Positions 15,212 to 20,584 of a stretch of DNA of 21,515 bases are shown here, one piece after another. How positions within the stretch are numbered: position 1 is the stretch's first letter; every line of letters starts with the position of its first letter. Below the pieces are notes generated by a model. That model made no database searches, had not been told where the DNA came from, and saw nothing but the letters and a program-made list of their open reading frames with translations. A program made the position numbers and the translations under genes. The stretch comes from Acidobacteriota bacterium (GTDB lineage Bacteria; Acidobacteriota; Vicinamibacteria; Vicinamibacterales; SCN-69-37). The DNA is taken from positions 1 through 21,515 of the forward strand of contig JAKALV010000024.1 of the NCBI GenBank assembly GCA_021824055.1. The letters are read 5' to 3'.

Positions 15212-15819
15212 GGCGCTGCCAGTTCCTTCAGCGAACGGTGCATCCACGCCGGCGCCAAAGCCAGGTCTTTGAGCAGCGCGAGGCGATCCTGCGCGGAGAG
15301 CGTGCGTCGGAGCCTGGCGATCCGCTCAGGTGTGATGTGTTGCGGACCGAGGTGGCGAAATGCCTGAATGACAAGACCGGACAGACGACCAGCCGCTGCC
15401 ATGTTGCGCGGCGTCGTCCGACGAAGGTGCAGCGTCATCGAGCCAACTTTGACGAGGCGGGTCGGACCATCAGTGAGAAACACGATCTTCGCGGGCACTT
15501 GATCAGAGAGGCCGAGCAAATTCGCGGCATATGCGCCGGAGGGCAGCAGCCGGACTCGATCTCGACCGGCCATCGCCTTTGCGATCGCCTCTGGCGTGGG
15601 AGAAAGATGCCCTAGAGTCGTGTGGAGCTTCGGGTAGTCGTACAGCCCCCGGGCGAGTTGGCGAATCGTGCCCGCCTCAGTCTGGCGCCCGAGCGCCGAC
15701 GTCAGCGCTGGCCGGCTGGCCAGGTCAACGAAGTGCCTCGGGGTGAAGACCCACCCCCTGCCGTATCCTCTGATACGATCAAGTATCTTCTTTTCAATAG
15801 ATTGCGAGTGCTTAGCCAT
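15208..15819 (-). CDS. abiEi: AbiEi-type antitoxin / transcriptional autorepressor
   Basis: The 203-residue protein begins AKHSQSIEKKILDRI and contains a winged-helix N-terminus (GWVFTPRHFVDLASRPALTS, RQTEAGTIRQLARGLYDYPK) and a C-terminal AbiEi-like domain (AGRDRVRLLPSGAYAANLLG, then PTRLVKVGSMTLHLRRTTP). This matches type IV (AbiE) antitoxins of the DUF6088 type, which neutralise the AbiEii toxin and repress their own operon. The frame is open further upstream, but ATG 15819 begins at the conserved N-terminus, and the longer version would run through the operator. The gene is intact although its toxin is not. A 9-bp inverted repeat lies 9-38 bp upstream of the ATG and probably serves as its binding site. 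Confidence 0.85.
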   Translation of the reverse strand: MAKHSQSIEKKILDRIRGYGRGWVFTPRHFVDLASRPALTSALGRQTEAGTIRQLARGLYDYPKLHTTLGHLSPTPEAIAKAMAGRDRVRLLPSGAYAANLLGLSDQVPAKIVFLTDGPTRLVKVGSMTLHLRRTTPRNMAAAGRLSGLVIQAFRHLGPQHITPERIARLRRTLSAQDRLALLKDLALAPAWMHRSLKELAAP

Positions 15820-15827
15820 TGGAGTTC

Positions 15828-15857
15828 TGAAGCAAAAAGTGACACAAATTTGCTTCA
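15828..15857. promoter_or_regulatory. Palindromic operator upstream of the AbiE operon
   Basis: TGAAGCAAA (15828-15836) and TTTGCTTCA (15849-15857) are perfect inverted 9-bp arms with a 12-bp spacer, just upstream of the antitoxin start at 15819. AbiEi proteins are known to repress by binding inverted repeats in this position, so autoregulation is likely. Confidence 0.65.
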
Positions 15858-15912
15858 AATGGAAGCCCAAAGTCGCCAGACCATCCCCGCCCACGCCTCG
15901 CCGTCGCGTCGG

Positions 15913-15996
15913 GCCGACTTGCGAACGAGCCGACCTGCGTCAGTACGAAATCCCGCTGGAAGCAGTGAGCATTTCGAGCGTGACTTCCGTAAGGCC
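15913..15996 (-). repeat. Right copy of ~80-bp inverted repeat flanking the AbiE block
   Basis: This is the reverse-complement partner of 13728-13808, differing at about six positions plus a 3-bp insertion. The outer ends (GGCCTTACGG) of both copies face away from the AbiE genes, as in terminal repeats of an insertion. Confidence 0.8.
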
Positions 15997-15998
15997 AT

Positions 15999-16020
15999 CG
16001 CCGGACCTGAAGGTCCGGCG
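15999..16020. terminator. Perfect 10-bp hairpin after the small Cys-rich gene
   Basis: CGCCGGACCT, a GA loop and AGGTCCGGCG form a perfect inverted repeat 12 bp beyond the stop of the minus-strand gene at 16033-16221 and directly adjoining the right inverted repeat. No T-run follows on either strand. It may therefore be a transcript-stabilising or REP-like hairpin rather than a true intrinsic terminator. Confidence 0.5.
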
Positions 16021-16032
16021 CTCCGCTTGCTC

Positions 16033-16221
16033 CTACGTTTGCCGGTACCCCTCGCACGCGCGCACCGGCACGACCGGGTACTTCGGATATCGCGGGTCCT
16101 CCTTCGCCAGGGCGCACTGCACGAACACGGCGCCCCGGTCGCTCGCGATCACCCGCGCATGGGCGCACGAGGCGCACAGCCCCCAGCGCCCGGCTTGCCC
16201 CGCGTTCGGCGAATCGTTCAT
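16033..16221 (-). CDS. Small conserved Cys-rich protein, possible zinc-binding
   Basis: The 62-residue protein contains GLCASCAHARVIASDRGAVF, a third cysteine in QCALAKEDPRYPKYP and a fourth in RACEGYRQT. The CxxC...C...C pattern suggests a single small metal site. I recall similar short hypothetical proteins with the CxxCxHARVV...FVxC...DPRxPKYP...CxGY pattern, often near core genes; their function is not known. The start codon lies only 12 bp from the divergent apaG start, so the two genes must share or interleave promoter signals. Confidence 0.65.
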   Translation of the reverse strand: MNDSPNAGQAGRWGLCASCAHARVIASDRGAVFVQCALAKEDPRYPKYPVVPVRACEGYRQT

Positions 16222-16233
16222 GATGGACGTCTC

Positions 16234-16623
16234 ATGTTCACGTCCGAAGCCGTGACGCGCAAGGTCCGCGTGCTCGTCAAGGCCGAGTACTCGCCCGAGC
16301 GCTCACGCCCGGCCGACCATCACTGGTTCTTCCTGTACACCATCACCATCACCAATGAAGGCGACGAGACCGTGCAGCTCGTGACCCGCCACTGGATCAT
16401 CACCGACGGCAACAGCAACGTCGAGGAAGTGAAAGGCCCGGGCGTCGTCGGCGAACAACCCGTGCTCCAGCCGGGCGAGGCGTTCACCTACACGTCCGGC
16501 TGCCCGCTCCGCACGCCGTTCGGCGTGATGGAAGGCACCTACCAGATGGTCACGCGCGACGGCGCCGGGTTCGACGCGAAGATCGCCCCGTTTACCCTCA
16601 GCGAGCCGTACACCGTTCACTAG
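16234..16623 (+). CDS. apaG: ApaG family protein
   Basis: The 129-residue protein consists of one ApaG (DUF525) beta-sandwich domain. Characteristic segments are VRVLVKAEYSPERS, HHWFFLYTITITNEGDE, VQLVTRHWIITDGNS, VKGPGVVGEQPVLQPGEAF, YTSGCPLRTPFGVMEGTYQM and a C-terminal FTLSEPYTVH. ApaG resembles fibronectin-type folds. It has been linked to Co2+/Mg2+ sensitivity in enterics, but its biochemical role remains uncertain. The full family length is present. ATG 16234 is chosen because it starts the domain; the frame is open much further upstream, through the repeat region. A GTCCAAGG-type repeat begins just after the stop. Confidence 0.93.
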   Translation: MFTSEAVTRKVRVLVKAEYSPERSRPADHHWFFLYTITITNEGDETVQLVTRHWIITDGNSNVEEVKGPGVVGEQPVLQPGEAFTYTSGCPLRTPFGVMEGTYQMVTRDGAGFDAKIAPFTLSEPYTVH

Positions 16624-16627
16624 GCAT

Positions 16628-16723
16628 TTTCACATTGCTGTAGCCGCCAGTCCAAGGTTCAGGGTTCAACGTCCAAGGTCACGTGTTGTCCGCAGGTCCT
16701 GCTGGTCCTTCGTCCGATGGGCA
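16628..16723 (+). repeat. GTCCAAGG-family repeat, single arm (copy A)
   Basis: About 96 bp, starting TTCACATTGCTGTAGCCGCC and containing the family core GTCCAAGGTCACGTGTTGTCC, nearly identical to 17624-17719. It begins 5 bp after the apaG stop. Unlike copy B there is no inverted partner arm, so it looks like a solo end. Confidence 0.75.
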
Positions 16724-16784
16724 CGAAATGATGTAATTCTCGATATTCTCTCCCCTCGTCACCGCGCCATCGCAATAATGTCCG

Positions 16785-17606
16785 ATGCGCATCGCCCTGA
16801 TTCAGCAGCACGCCACTCGAGACAAGGCCGCGAACGTCGCGCGCGGACTGGCGAGCCTCGAATCCGCCGCGCGAGACGGCGCCGAAGTGGTCGCCTTCGC
16901 GGAGCTGGCGTTTGAGTGGTTTCATCCGCAACGGCCGGCCGGCGCGGATCCGCTGAGCCTCGCCGAGCCGATCGACGGACCCCTCGTCACGACGTTTCAG
17001 AAGAAGGCGCGCGAGCTCGGCGTCGTGCTGGTGCTCAACTTCTACGAGCGCGACGGCGATTGCGCCTACGACAGCTCCCCGGTGATCGATGCCGACGGGT
17101 CGCTCCTCGGCGTCACGCGCATGATGCACATCACCGACTTTCCCTGCTTCCACGAACAGGGCTACTACACGCCCGGCAACACCGGCGCGCCCGTGTACCG
17201 GACGCGCGCGGGCCGGATCGGCGTGGCGATCTGTTACGACCGCCATTTCCCGGAGTACATGCGCGCGCTGGCCCTCGGCGGCGCCGACGTGGTCGTGGTG
17301 CCGCAAGCCGGGACCGCGGGCGAATGGCCGGAAGGACTGTACGAAGGCGAGCTGCGCGTCGCCGCGCTGCAGAACGGCTACTTCGTGGCGCTGTGCAACC
17401 GCGTCGGACGCGAGGACTGCGTGGACTTTGCCGGCGAGTCGTTCATTTGCGGCCCGAACGGCGACATCGTGGCCCGGGCGCCGCGCGGCGAGGATCATGT
17501 GCTCCACGCCAATCTCCGTCTTTCGGACTGTGACGAATCGCACGCCCGCCGCCTGTTCCTGCGCCATCGGCGGCCCGAGCTCTACGCAACCTGGGTCGGC
17601 CGCTAG
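16785..17606 (+). CDS. Nitrilase-superfamily carbon-nitrogen hydrolase with atypical catalytic site
   Basis: The 273-residue protein closely follows the N-carbamoylputrescine amidase/beta-ureidopropionase branch in layout: the Glu region VVAFAELAFEW (E40), FHEQGYYTPGNTGAP (~122-135), GVAICYDRHFPEYMRALALGGAD with nucleophile C150, then EWPEGLYEGELRVAALQNGYF and VDFAGESFICGPNGDIVARAP. The segment that normally reads YRKxHI, providing the catalytic Lys, reads TRMMHI here (M113 replaces Lys). Either another residue substitutes or this lineage uses a variant mechanism; the substrate is unknown. The gene lies between two direct ~95-bp repeats. The start ATG has only a weak ribosome-binding site. 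Confidence 0.88.
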   Translation: MRIALIQQHATRDKAANVARGLASLESAARDGAEVVAFAELAFEWFHPQRPAGADPLSLAEPIDGPLVTTFQKKARELGVVLVLNFYERDGDCAYDSSPVIDADGSLLGVTRMMHITDFPCFHEQGYYTPGNTGAPVYRTRAGRIGVAICYDRHFPEYMRALALGGADVVVVPQAGTAGEWPEGLYEGELRVAALQNGYFVALCNRVGREDCVDFAGESFICGPNGDIVARAPRGEDHVLHANLRLSDCDESHARRLFLRHRRPELYATWVGR

Positions 17607-17623
17607 GGCTCCGCTAGGGCGGA

Positions 17624-17719
17624 CTTCACATGGCTGTAGCCGCCCGTCCAAGGTTCAGGGTGCAACGTCCAAGGTCACTTGCTGTCCGCAGGTCCGGTGG
17701 GTCCTTTGTCCGATGTGCA
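17624..17719 (+). repeat. GTCCAAGG-family repeat, direct copy of 16628-16723
   Basis: This segment repeats copy A almost base for base, including the 20 bp before the GTCCAAGG start (TTCACATGGCTGTAGCCGCC). It begins 17 bp after the nitrilase stop. From 17646 onward it also serves as the left arm of the inverted-repeat element ending at 17803. Confidence 0.75.
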
Positions 17720-17803
17720 CGTGCACGTGAACCGAGGCCCCCGGGACCGACAGGACCCGAGGACAGACGAGTGACGTTGGACCGTGGACCTTGAACTGTG
17801 GAC
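17646..17803. mobile_element. MITE-like element: two GTCCAAGG arms in inverted orientation, no gene
   Basis: The left arm (17646-17708) begins GTCCAAGGTTCAGGG. The right arm (about 17740-17803), read in reverse complement, begins GTCCACAGTTCAAGG and contains the matching core GTCCAACGTCACTCGTCTG. The arms align at roughly three quarters identity and can fold into a long imperfect hairpin. No ORF lies inside. It has the same ends as the gene-bearing element at 18853-19553, so it is probably an internally deleted relative. No clear target-site duplication is visible. Confidence 0.6.
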
Positions 17804-17829
17804 GACACGACACCGAACTGACTGCGGCT

Positions 17830-18402
17830 CTAGAACTGACAGCGCTTCGCCAGCGCCGCCGCGAGGCGCACCAGATACTCATCCCGTGGAATTTCGATCG
17901 CGCCGAACTGTTCCAGATGCGGGGTCGTCCACTGCGTATCGAGCAGGCTGAAACCCTGAGCCTGCAGCCGGCCCACCAGCGCGACCAGCGACACCTTCGA
18001 CGCGTCCGTCACGCGGTGAAACATCGATTCGCCGAAGAACGCGCCGCCCAGATGCACGCCGTAGAGCCCGCCCACCAGCGCGCCGCCCTGCCACGCTTCC
18101 ACCGAATGCGCGAGGCCGCGCCGCTGCAACGCCACGTAGCTCTCGATGATTTCTTCGCTGATCCACGTCCCATCGTCGCGAGCCTCGGCGCACGCCCGCA
18201 TCACCGCTTCGAAAGCACGGTCGAACGCGATCTCGAACTTCGCCGATCGCACCACGCGCGCCAGCCGGCGCGAGACGACAAACCCATCGAGCGGAATGAT
18301 GCCGCGCGGATCGGGCGAGAACCAGCCGATCTCGCCATCCTCCAGGCTCATCGGGAAGATGCCCTGCGCGTACGCGGAAATCAATAACGACGTGTCGATC
18401 AC
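17830..18402 (-). CDS. aat: Leucyl/phenylalanyl-tRNA-protein transferase
   Basis: The 190-residue protein shows the Aat layout: LLISAYAQGIFPMS, GWFSPDPRGIIPLDGF, SRRLARVVRSAKFEIAFDRAFEAVMRACA, TWISEEIIESYVALQRRGLAHSVEAW, GGLYGVHLGGAFFGESMF and FSLLDTQWTTPHLEQFGA. Aat adds Leu or Phe from charged tRNA to the N-terminus of substrates, feeding the N-end rule pathway to ClpS/ClpAP. The start is GTG (18400-18402), preceded by AGGA at suitable spacing. A purine-rich tandem repeat, on the coding strand, separates it from the ferredoxin stop. The protein ends in RCQF. Confidence 0.93.
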   Translation of the reverse strand: MIDTSLLISAYAQGIFPMSLEDGEIGWFSPDPRGIIPLDGFVVSRRLARVVRSAKFEIAFDRAFEAVMRACAEARDDGTWISEEIIESYVALQRRGLAHSVEAWQGGALVGGLYGVHLGGAFFGESMFHRVTDASKVSLVALVGRLQAQGFSLLDTQWTTPHLEQFGAIEIPRDEYLVRLAAALAKRCQF

Positions 18403-18416
18403 GCGAGTCCTGCTAC

Positions 18417-18475
18417 CTCTTCCCTTTCCCCTCTTCCCTTTACCTCTGCCCTCTGCCCTCTGCCCTTTGCCCTTT
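18417..18475 (-). repeat. Purine-rich heptad tandem repeat upstream of aat
   Basis: On the minus strand this reads as reiterated AAAGGGC / AGAGGGC heptads degrading to AAGGGAAGAGGGG. It fills the gap between the ferredoxin stop and the aat ribosome-binding site and contains many Shine-Dalgarno-like AGAGG/AAGGG cores. Copy number is likely variable. Confidence 0.7.
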
Positions 18476-18822
18476 CAGTACTCAGGCACCGGCTCGATGT
18501 GCGCCTGCGGTGTCGGCCCGGCGTCCGCGCGCCCGCTGCCCGCCAGCCGGCTGATCGCGCGCACGGTCATGTCGTGATCGCAGACCATCTGGCACGACAG
18601 ACGCACGCCGCTCAACCCGCGCGCCGCCAGCACGGTCCTCTCGGCCACCGTCATCTTCGACGGCTCGCCGCTGACAAACTCGACGCGGCACGTCGTGCAA
18701 CGCGCGCGCCCGCCGCAGGCGTGAAGCTGATCGATCTTTGCGTCCTGTTCGAGGGCGAGGACGAGCCGCTTCCCTGCGGGAACATCGAAGACCCCAACAC
18801 CTTCAACCGCTAACTTGGGCAT
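18475..18822 (-). CDS. [2Fe-2S] ferredoxin
   Basis: The 115-residue protein from ATG 18822 (PKLAVEGVGVFDVPAGKRLV) has a plant-type [2Fe-2S] cluster motif: C36-x5-C42-x2-C45 in HACGGRARCTTC, and C77 in RLSCQMVCDH. It carries a hydrophilic C-terminal tail of about 25 residues. The frame is open upstream to 19119 but runs through repeat sequence, so ATG 18822 at the start of the ferredoxin fold is used. It lies upstream of aat on the same strand (72 bp to the aat start). It acts as a one-electron carrier; its partner is not evident from the neighbours. Confidence 0.92.
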   Translation of the reverse strand: MPKLAVEGVGVFDVPAGKRLVLALEQDAKIDQLHACGGRARCTTCRVEFVSGEPSKMTVAERTVLAARGLSGVRLSCQMVCDHDMTVRAISRLAGSGRADAGPTPQAHIEPVPEY

Positions 18823-18852
18823 GAGACGAGCATAGGACACGGAGACGGCGTC

Positions 18853-18961
18853 GTCCAAGGTCCAAAGTCCAAGGTCCAAGGTCACTTGCTGTCCGAGGTC
18901 CTTAAGGTCCGGGGTCCGAGGTCCGTCCAAGGTCCAAAGTCCGTCCAAAGTCCGAAGTCCG
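18853..18961 (+). repeat. Left inverted repeat of the four-helix-bundle element
   Basis: About 109 bp made of degenerate GGTCCAA/AGTCCGA 7-8-mers. The first ~48 bp match the right repeat with only a few differences. The inner half (GTCCGTCCAAAGTCCGAAG type) is more degenerate. Confidence 0.75.
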
Positions 18962-19071
18962 GAACAGCAAAGACTGCAACTCTCGAGATCGTCGCGAGTG
19001 GCAGAAATTGCGTACCTCCGCTCATGCTCTCTGGGGGAGGACATGGAACACCGCTTGCACTGAAGCAGGCC

Positions 19072-19524
19072 ATGGGAGCAAAACGACTCGACGACTTGCG
19101 GGCCTGGCAAGCGGCACACAGATTCAAGCTGGAGGTTTACGGCTTGGTTCGGCGCTCAATGGCGGCGTGCGAAGACTACCGCTTCAAGAGCCAACTCTAC
19201 GAGGCGGCCGCGAGCGGCGAGTCAAACGTGGCCGAGGGGTTTCATCGATTTGTTGCTGGCGAGTTCGCACACTTCCTGGGTTTTGCCCGCGCCTCGATCG
19301 GCGAGGCGCAGGTCCGCCTTCAGGACGGCGTCGATCGCGGCTACTTCACGGACGCGGAGGCCGCGGATTGCCTGAAGCTGGGGACTGAAGCGATGGCTCT
19401 CGTCACCGCGCTCAAGACCAGTCTGCAGCCGTTCATCAACACGCGCGGGAAGCCGTCAACCGCACCCGCTGGACTCAGGACGGACCACGGACCCAGGACC
19501 ACCCGGACCTTGGACAACAAGTGA
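19072..19524 (+). CDS. Four-helix-bundle protein (23S rRNA intervening-sequence protein family)
   Basis: The 150-residue protein starts GAKRLDDLRAWQAAHRFKLE, then EDYRFKSQLYEAAASGESNV, AEGFHRFVAGEFAHFLGFAR, ASIGEAQVRLQDGVDRGYF and LKLGTEAMALVTALKTSLQPF. This is the S23/bAvd-like four-helix-bundle family: proteins found in 23S rRNA intervening sequences and as Avd accessory proteins of diversity-generating retroelements. The function is probably nucleic-acid binding. ATG 19072 begins the conserved part; ATG 19024 in the same frame is an alternative. The C-terminal tail after TRGKPSTAPAG is encoded by the right inverted repeat, which also supplies the TGA stop, so the tail is unlikely to be functional domain. 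No reverse transcriptase or variable repeat is nearby. Confidence 0.82.
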   Translation: MGAKRLDDLRAWQAAHRFKLEVYGLVRRSMAACEDYRFKSQLYEAAASGESNVAEGFHRFVAGEFAHFLGFARASIGEAQVRLQDGVDRGYFTDAEAADCLKLGTEAMALVTALKTSLQPFINTRGKPSTAPAGLRTDHGPRTTRTLDNK

Positions 19525-19553
19525 CCTTGGACCTTGGACTTTGAACCTTGGAC
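19470..19553 (-). repeat. Right inverted repeat of the four-helix-bundle element
   Basis: Reverse complement of the family: from 19553 leftward it reads GTCCAAGGTTCAAAGTCC, the core GGTCACTTGTTGTCC, then degenerate GGTCC units. It overlaps the 3' end and stop codon of the four-helix-bundle gene and touches the stop codon of the SDR gene on the other strand. Confidence 0.75.
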
Positions 19554-20566
19554 TACGCGTATCGCTTCTTGATCGTCGGAATGAGGTACTCCCGAAACGC
19601 CGACTCGAACCCGTGCTTCGGATTGAATCCCCAGTCTCTTCTCGCCGCCGAATCATCCACGTCCCCGGGCCATGTGTCCACGATGCCCTGCCGCTTCGTG
19701 TCCACCTTGTAGCTGATCTCGGCCTTGGGGAACGCGCGACGCACTTCCTGTTCGATCGCCGCCGCGGTGGGCGCGAACGCGCCGAGGTTGTACGACGGCA
19801 GCGTGAGCGCCGCGCGTGGCGCTTTCGCCAGCGTGAGCAGCGCAGCCACGCCATCGGGCATCGCCATGAACGGAATCCGCGCATCGGGCCGCACGAAGCA
19901 CGCGTACGGCTCGCCTTTCGCCGCGGCATGAATCATTTCCGGCGCGTAGTCCGATGTGCCGCCCGACGGCACCGTCAGCGCCGAGATCAATCCCGGAAAC
20001 CGCACCGCGCGAAAATCGACCTGCCCGCTGTGCTCCGCCGACAACTGCTTGTAGTGCCGCGCGTAGTAGCGGCCGAGCTGCTCGCAGTAGAGCTTGTTGC
20101 AGCCGTACATCGTGGTGGACTCGGTCCACTGATTCTCCTTCACGCGTCCGGCCGACGCCTTCACCTCGAGCGACGGCATGCCGTACACGGCGATCGACGA
20201 GGGATAGAGAAAGATCACGGGCCGGCCGTGGGTGCTCGACTGCTGTTGCGCGAACTCCAGCAGGTTGAGCGTGCCGCCGACGTTCACCTCGTGCGCCGTG
20301 AGCGGCGAATATTCGGAACGCGTGGAGAGCAGCGCCGCCAGGTGAAACACCTGATCGACCTCGAACTCGGCCAGCAGCCGCTCGAGCGCCACGCGATCCA
20401 GGATCGAGCCGATCGTCTCGCGGTGCACCTTCTTCGCGAGCGACGCGTCGAGCGGCGCCACGTCCAGCGTGACGATCGCGCGATCGCCGTCGGCGGCGAG
20501 TTGGTCGATGAGGCCGTGGCCGATTTCGCCACTGGCGCCGGTAATCAGAACGGCGGGTTTTCGCAT
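19553..20566 (-). CDS. NAD-dependent SDR, L-threonine 3-dehydrogenase-like
   Basis: The 337-residue extended short-chain dehydrogenase has an N-terminal Rossmann motif GASGEIG (10-16), HLAALLSTRSEYSP, and the catalytic pair in STTMYGCNK (Y154, K158). C-terminal segments typical of SDR-type threonine dehydrogenases are FRAVRFPGLISA, SDYAPEMIHAAAKG, ARIPFMAMPDGVAALL, WPGDVDDSAARRDWGFNP. It would oxidise L-threonine to 2-amino-3-oxobutyrate with NAD+. Other sugar-nucleotide epimerase activities are possible but less likely. It lies 18 bp after the rhomboid gene on the same strand, suggesting an operon. Its TAG shares its last base with the end of the mobile element. Confidence 0.88.
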   Translation of the reverse strand: MRKPAVLITGASGEIGHGLIDQLAADGDRAIVTLDVAPLDASLAKKVHRETIGSILDRVALERLLAEFEVDQVFHLAALLSTRSEYSPLTAHEVNVGGTLNLLEFAQQQSSTHGRPVIFLYPSSIAVYGMPSLEVKASAGRVKENQWTESTTMYGCNKLYCEQLGRYYARHYKQLSAEHSGQVDFRAVRFPGLISALTVPSGGTSDYAPEMIHAAAKGEPYACFVRPDARIPFMAMPDGVAALLTLAKAPRAALTLPSYNLGAFAPTAAAIEQEVRRAFPKAEISYKVDTKRQGIVDTWPGDVDDSAARRDWGFNPKHGFESAFREYLIPTIKKRYA

Positions 20567-20584
20567 GCGAGGGGAACCTGGAGG

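Larger units (their letters stand above)
18853..19553 (+). mobile_element. Putative mobile element: inverted GTCCAAGG repeats around a four-helix-bundle gene
   Basis: The left end (18853 onward, GTCCAAGGTCCAAAGTCC) and the right end (19553 backward, GTCCAAGGTTCAAAGTCC in reverse complement) are long inverted repeats with a shared core CCAAGGTCACTTG(C/T)TGTCC. The only gene inside is the four-helix-bundle protein. The right boundary coincides with the last base of the neighbouring SDR stop codon, and the left boundary is 30 bp before the ferredoxin start. The same ends occur without a gene at 17646-17803 and as a single arm at 16628-16723. No transposase is encoded and no convincing target duplication is seen, so mobility is an inference. 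Confidence 0.55.

Noticed and set aside
16659..17651. 330-codon minus-strand frame opposite the nitrilase
   Set aside because: The nitrilase on the plus strand has all the landmark motifs, while the antisense frame has none.
18853..18961. CRISPR-like array of GGTCCAA units
   Set aside because: The units are 7-8 bp, contiguous and degenerate, with no spacers; they form the end of an inverted-repeat element instead.
19072..19524. Four-helix-bundle gene as the Avd component of a diversity-generating retroelement
   Set aside because: No reverse transcriptase, template repeat or variable repeat is present in the neighbourhood.
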